Shown here in pieces: positions 61,104 to 64,000 of a stretch of DNA of 64,000 nucleotides (position 1 is the first letter of the stretch; every line of letters begins with the position of its first letter). The notes beneath the pieces are model-generated. The model was given only the letters and a program-made list of their open reading frames with translations. It ran no database searches and had not been told where the DNA came from. The DNA is from Mycolicibacterium gilvum (GTDB taxonomy: Bacteria; Actinomycetota; Actinomycetes; Mycobacteriales; Mycobacteriaceae). The stretch is from assembly GCF_900454025.1 (NCBI RefSeq), contig NZ_UGQM01000001.1:2170001-2234000 (forward strand). The letters are read 5' to 3'. Both the position numbers and the translations under genes were made by a program.

Positions 61104-61655
61104 TTACCGACCCGGATGTCTGACCCGGGCCGCGTGACGCAACTGGGCGAGGAAGTCCGCGGAATCGTCGCTGCGGACCAGGTACTGCGAGATCGCGACA
61201 CGGACGGCTGTCGCGGCGGACAATGCCGCGTCGGGTCCCGTGCACAGACGTTCCAGCCGCTCGCGCATCAGCGGAAGCACCCGCGACATCCGCCGGATCA
61301 CCTGATCGGGTTCGACGTCGACCATGCGCATCCCGGGATAGGACAGCTGGTATTCGACGATGACCCGCAGCGCGGCATCGAGTCGTTCGTGGGCCGGCAG
61401 CTCCGCGGTGGCCTTCGCGATCGCGCGTTCGTAGTACTGACGTTCCCACACGACGAAAACGTCGAGTAGTTCCCGCTTGTCGGCGAAATAGCGGTACAGC
61501 GTGGGGCGGGAGACGCCGGCCTGCGCGGCGACCTCGGACAGCGACAGCCTGGTGGTTCCGTTGCGGCCCAGCACCTCCGCCGTGGCAGCCAGGATGCGCT
61601 GGCGGGTCGGATTGTCCGGATCCGCGGAGCCCGGCGCCGGCGATGGCATGGTCAT
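61104..61655 (-). CDS. TetR/AcrR family transcriptional regulator
   Basis: 183 residues. TRQRILAATAEVLGRNGTTR and LSLSEVAAQAGVSRPTLYRY, FADKRELLDVF form the DNA-binding domain, nearly identical to that of the 54990 regulator. The ligand domain also matches (VIVEYQLSYPGMRMVDVEPD, VIRRMSRVLPLMRERLE). Its ATG at 61655 lies 4 bp from an operator-like site, strongly suggesting self-repression. This is the best candidate for the local regulator. Divergent from the ferredoxin gene. Confidence 0.93.
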   Translation of the reverse strand: MTMPSPAPGSADPDNPTRQRILAATAEVLGRNGTTRLSLSEVAAQAGVSRPTLYRYFADKRELLDVFVVWERQYYERAIAKATAELPAHERLDAALRVIVEYQLSYPGMRMVDVEPDQVIRRMSRVLPLMRERLERLCTGPDAALSAATAVRVAISQYLVRSDDSADFLAQLRHAARVRHPGR

Positions 61656-61659
61656 AGCT

Positions 61660-61683
61660 TTACAAACAATCGGCTAAGTGTCA
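61660..61683. promoter_or_regulatory. Operator-like site, TetR / ferredoxin divergent promoter
   Basis: TTACAA-N12-GTGTCA inside CTTTACAA-N11-AGTGTCACG, the same as at 54955 and 63608. It lies 4 bp from the TetR start and 49 bp from the ferredoxin start. Confidence 0.72.
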
Positions 61684-61732
61684 CGCTTATGGCAGAATGT
61701 CGCGAAACCCGTTCAGAGAGAGGCTGACTCGC

Positions 61733-61927
61733 ATGAAGGTGGAAGTCGATCTCGCGAAGTGCACCGGACACGGGATCTGCGAGACGATCGCCGAGGACGT
61801 CTTCGAGGTGCAGGATGACGGCACTGTCGTCATCCTCGACGCGGTGCGTCCGGAGAGCGACCGCGAGCGGTTGCAGCAGGCGGTCACGCAGTGCCCCGCG
61901 GCGGCGCTGCGTCTGCATGAAGGCTAG
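61733..61927 (+). CDS. Ferredoxin, 3Fe-4S type with His in the cluster motif
   Basis: 64 residues from the ATG at 61733 (AGAGAGG upstream; an ATG at 61697 is weaker). VEVDLAKCTGHGICETIAED and the closing QCPAAALRLHEG give C-x2-H-x2-C-xn-C-P, with His where the fourth ligand of a 4Fe-4S cluster would be. Mycobacterial ferredoxins of this pattern hand electrons to cytochrome P450s. No P450 is adjacent here, but three are encoded at 16-23 kb. Its end overlaps the convergent thioesterase gene by 4 bp. Confidence 0.92.
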   Translation: MKVEVDLAKCTGHGICETIAEDVFEVQDDGTVVILDAVRPESDRERLQQAVTQCPAAALRLHEG

Positions 61928-62730
61928 CGCGGCCGCACCAGAACCGACTGCTGGATCGCCCCGACCGCACCGGTCTGGTCGAACAGTGTGCCGAGGGTCG
62001 TGCCGATTCCATCAGGCCCGTAGCTGGTTTCGGCCCTGATGCCGATCCATTCGCCGTCGGGCAGCCGGTGGATGTGCACCGCCAGATCGGTATTGAGGAA
62101 CGTCCACCTGCGGATGTCGAGCCTGGTGCCGATGCCGTTGGCGTCATCGGCGACGGCGAACAGCCGCTGCAGCGGTGTCATCGCCTCGCCGCCGACCAGA
62201 TCGACTTCGGGCCTGATCCATGACTCCCCGGGGCCGTCGGCCATCGGCGCGGTCAGCCACCGCCAGTCCAGGCTGTGTACGTAATTGCGGTCCCAGTCCT
62301 TCTTCATGTCGCGGCTGCGGGCCTGCGAGAGCGGGCGCAGCGGTGCTGCCGGCGCGTGCAGCACAGCGACGGTGTCGAGGGTCTGCAACCTCCATCCACT
62401 CGCCCTGGCGACGGGCCGCGGCTCGCCGTCGGGACCGGGTGCGAGCAACTCCGTCACGACCAACTCGATCTGCCTGCCCGGACGTTCGATCCGGGCGCGC
62501 ACCCAGAGGTCGCCTTCCGCGGGCACCGGACCCAGCAGGTCGACGAGCACCCGGCTCAACCTGGTGTCGTCACGCCGTTCGCAGTGCTCCAGCGCGCGGA
62601 CCAAGAGGGCCGACACCGGTGCCGCGTGCTGGATCGAGGCAGACCACGTGCTGCGCACGAGGTCGGTGGCCGCGAACCTCTCCCCGCGCGCGTCGTCGGC
62701 GTCGACCAACTCGTAATAGGAATCTGACAT
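61924..62730 (-). CDS. Acyl-CoA thioesterase-like protein (TesB-type fold)
   Basis: 268 residues that appear to hold two hotdog domains, as in the TesB-like thioesterase group: STWSASIQHAAPVSALLVRA at the N-terminus, and LQRLFAVADDANGIGTRLDI with FLNTDLAVHIHRLPDGEWIG and GIGTTLGTLFDQTGAVG in the C-terminal half. It probably hydrolyses an acyl-CoA intermediate. It lies 19 bp downstream of the SMP-30 gene, likely in one operon under the 63608 site. Confidence 0.8.
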   Translation of the reverse strand: MSDSYYELVDADDARGERFAATDLVRSTWSASIQHAAPVSALLVRALEHCERRDDTRLSRVLVDLLGPVPAEGDLWVRARIERPGRQIELVVTELLAPGPDGEPRPVARASGWRLQTLDTVAVLHAPAAPLRPLSQARSRDMKKDWDRNYVHSLDWRWLTAPMADGPGESWIRPEVDLVGGEAMTPLQRLFAVADDANGIGTRLDIRRWTFLNTDLAVHIHRLPDGEWIGIRAETSYGPDGIGTTLGTLFDQTGAVGAIQQSVLVRPR

Positions 62731-62749
62731 GTCGCCCTCTCAGTGCCTC

Positions 62750-63598
62750 TTAATGCACGTGCACTTCGCCGACGAAGCCCGCTGCCGGGACGTCGACGGT
62801 GACGGCGTCGAGACGCGACAATGTCGTGCCGCGAAGCCGTTCCGGATAGGCGTCGGTGGTGGTCACCAGAAACAGCGTCCTGCCCTCCGGACCGCCGAGC
62901 GTGCACGCGATCGCGGTGCGTCCGCCCATGTCGATCCGGTCGGTGACCCGGGCCTGGCCGCCGGTCTCGACGACCCGCTCGAACTGGTGGGCCAGTGTCA
63001 TGCCCACCCACACCCCGCCCTCGTCGTCGAGGCAGATGCCGTCGGGAGGGCCGTCCAGGCCGTCGGCGAAAATCCTTCTGTCAGAGAGGGTGCCGTCATC
63101 GGCGACGGAGTAGGCCGTCAATCGTCGCCCGGTGGACTCCGCGACGATCAGTGTCGCGCCGTCGGCGGTGAGCGCCATGCCGTTGGGGAACTGGAGATTC
63201 TCGGCGACCACCGTCGCGCGTCCGGTGTCGGGATCGACCCGCACGATGACCCCGCCGTCGCGGGCCTGTGATCCGACGTACGCGCAGCCGTGCCGGTCGA
63301 CGGTCATGTCGCCGAGATTCGCCGGGACCAGCGCCGACAGGTCGGCGACGGTGACGACGGTTTCACCGTCATAGCCCAGCACCTGCCGCAGTTCGGTGGA
63401 CACGATCAGCAGCGTGCCGTCGGGGCGGAAACCGAGACCGGACGGCGCATGACCGGGCAACGCGAGAGTGCTCGTCGCGCCGTCGAGGGTCACGGTGTGC
63501 ACCGCTTCGCCGAGCATGTCGGAGAACCACACCAGACCCTCGAACCAGCGTGGTCCCTCGCCGAAGCAGAAACCGTCGGCCAGTGGGGTGAGCGTCAT
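62750..63598 (-). CDS. SMP-30/gluconolactonase-like protein
   Basis: 282-residue six-bladed beta-propeller. Divalent-metal ligands are suggested by FCFGEGPRWFEGLVWFSDM (Glu), LQFPNGMALTADGATLIVAE (Asn) and DGPPDGICLDDEGGVWVG (Asp). Family members open lactone rings or hydrolyse related esters. In this cluster it could open a lactone formed by oxidation of a cyclic ketone, although no Baeyer-Villiger enzyme is seen here. The ATG at 63598 is 9 bp from the operator-like site. Confidence 0.88.
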   Translation of the reverse strand: MTLTPLADGFCFGEGPRWFEGLVWFSDMLGEAVHTVTLDGATSTLALPGHAPSGLGFRPDGTLLIVSTELRQVLGYDGETVVTVADLSALVPANLGDMTVDRHGCAYVGSQARDGGVIVRVDPDTGRATVVAENLQFPNGMALTADGATLIVAESTGRRLTAYSVADDGTLSDRRIFADGLDGPPDGICLDDEGGVWVGMTLAHQFERVVETGGQARVTDRIDMGGRTAIACTLGGPEGRTLFLVTTTDAYPERLRGTTLSRLDAVTVDVPAAGFVGEVHVH

Positions 63599-63607
63599 TT
63601 CGTGACT

Positions 63608-63631
63608 TTACAAAACACCGGACAAGTGTCA
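63608..63631. promoter_or_regulatory. Operator-like site, SMP-30 / NIPSNAP-like divergent promoter
   Basis: TTACAA-N12-GTGTCA within CTTTACAA-N11-AGTGTCACG, identical in frame to the sites at 54955 and 61660. Confidence 0.72.
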
Positions 63632-63667
63632 CGCTCGCTGGGTGCAGCTGTCAACCAGGAGCATGTC

Positions 63668-64000
63668 GTGAACATGAAGAAATATCACAGCCACACCCTG
63701 CTCTATCTGCACGAGACCATGGATCTCGGGACGGCCCGCGGGGATCGGTTCATCGCCGAGTTCAGTGCCGTGTACCACCCGATGATGAGCGAGCTCGGCG
63801 CCCGGCTGTTCGCGATCTGGGAGACCACCCCCTACAACGGCCACTGGCCGCAGGTCACGATCATCTGGGAGATCGACGCTTTCGCCGACTACGCGCGGAT
63901 CGGGCGGGCTCAGGCGCGCGGCGGAAGCCATGAGGCCGCCGCCGCGGCGTGGTCGACCTATCTGCACGACACCGGAGTTCGCGGCGAGGGCAGGATCATG
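63668..64000 (+). CDS. Small NIPSNAP/dabb-like protein (partial, runs off window end)
   Basis: 111 codons are open to the window edge from the GTG at 63668 (AGGAG 6 nt upstream); ATG at 63674 is the alternative. The product begins VNMKKYHSHTLLYLHETMDL and has RFIAEFSAVYHPMMSELGAR then LFAIWETTPYNGHWPQVTII, WEIDAFADYARI. The regular alternation resembles ferredoxin-like NIPSNAP or dimeric alpha-beta-barrel proteins, but I cannot name a family with certainty. It shares the divergent operator-like site with the SMP-30 gene. Confidence 0.65.
   Translation, partial: MNMKKYHSHTLLYLHETMDLGTARGDRFIAEFSAVYHPMMSELGARLFAIWETTPYNGHWPQVTIIWEIDAFADYARIGRAQARGGSHEAAAAAWSTYLHDTGVRGEGRIM

Overview
The window is high-GC actinobacterial DNA. 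Mce proteins, a mycofactocin-type dehydrogenase, many TetR regulators, P450s, GTG starts and 4-bp ATGA/GTGA overlaps point to a mycobacterium, most likely an environmental fast grower (Mycolicibacterium type). The backbone order yraN-comM-dprA-viuB-xerC-(M23)-rpsB-tsf-amiC-pyrH-frr-cdsA-rlmN matches the M. tuberculosis Rv2898c-Rv2880c block as I recall it. This anchors the middle of the window; both ends are accessory or catabolic.

Region 1 (1-9 kb): the 5' part of an mce operon on the minus strand (mceA-mceE, leaving the window), with no yrbE permease genes upstream of mceA. A divergent Rossmann reductase follows, then a minus-strand SDR plus an unusual regulator with two TetR DNA-binding domains. 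Region 2 (9-25 kb): a VWA/AAA+ pair of the NorD/NorQ (CbbO/CbbQ) type, then a tightly overlapping operon of a leaderless periplasmic-binding-fold protein, AveC-like membrane protein, SDR, aldehyde dehydrogenase, two P450s and a mycofactocin-type SDR. After a convergent TetR comes a second module (25-residue membrane peptide, second AveC-like protein, P450), a CoA-transferase and a thioesterase. This looks like stepwise oxidation and CoA activation of an unidentified lipophilic substrate. A convergent adenylation-carrier-acyltransferase fusion closes the region.

Region 3 (27-53 kb): the conserved backbone, interrupted by a lactate-monooxygenase-like gene, a polyprenyl glycosylphosphotransferase with an AT-rich leader, an ABC exporter, an amino-acid permease/copper amine oxidase operon and two intact insertion sequences. 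The IS110 element (about 46773-48078) carries a highly structured non-coding left end that is a good bridge-RNA candidate. It sits inside a 31-bp repeat that can be rebuilt from its two flanks. The IS701-type element (50433-51858) has 16-bp inverted repeats and a CTAG target duplication that overlaps the cdsA stop codon, and it separates cdsA from rlmN.

Region 4 (53-64 kb): short divergent units of aldehyde dehydrogenase, NTF2-like protein, three TetR regulators, aminoglycoside-phosphotransferase-like kinase, CoA-transferase, sulfotransferase, DUF1214 protein, 3Fe-4S ferredoxin, thioesterase, SMP-30 lactonase and an unfinished small ORF. Six promoters here share an operator-like motif, TTACAA-N11/12-(T/G)TGT(A/C)A or a degenerate form of it. 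This argues that the whole cluster is one local regulon, probably under its own TetR proteins. No CRISPR array or tRNA gene was recognised.
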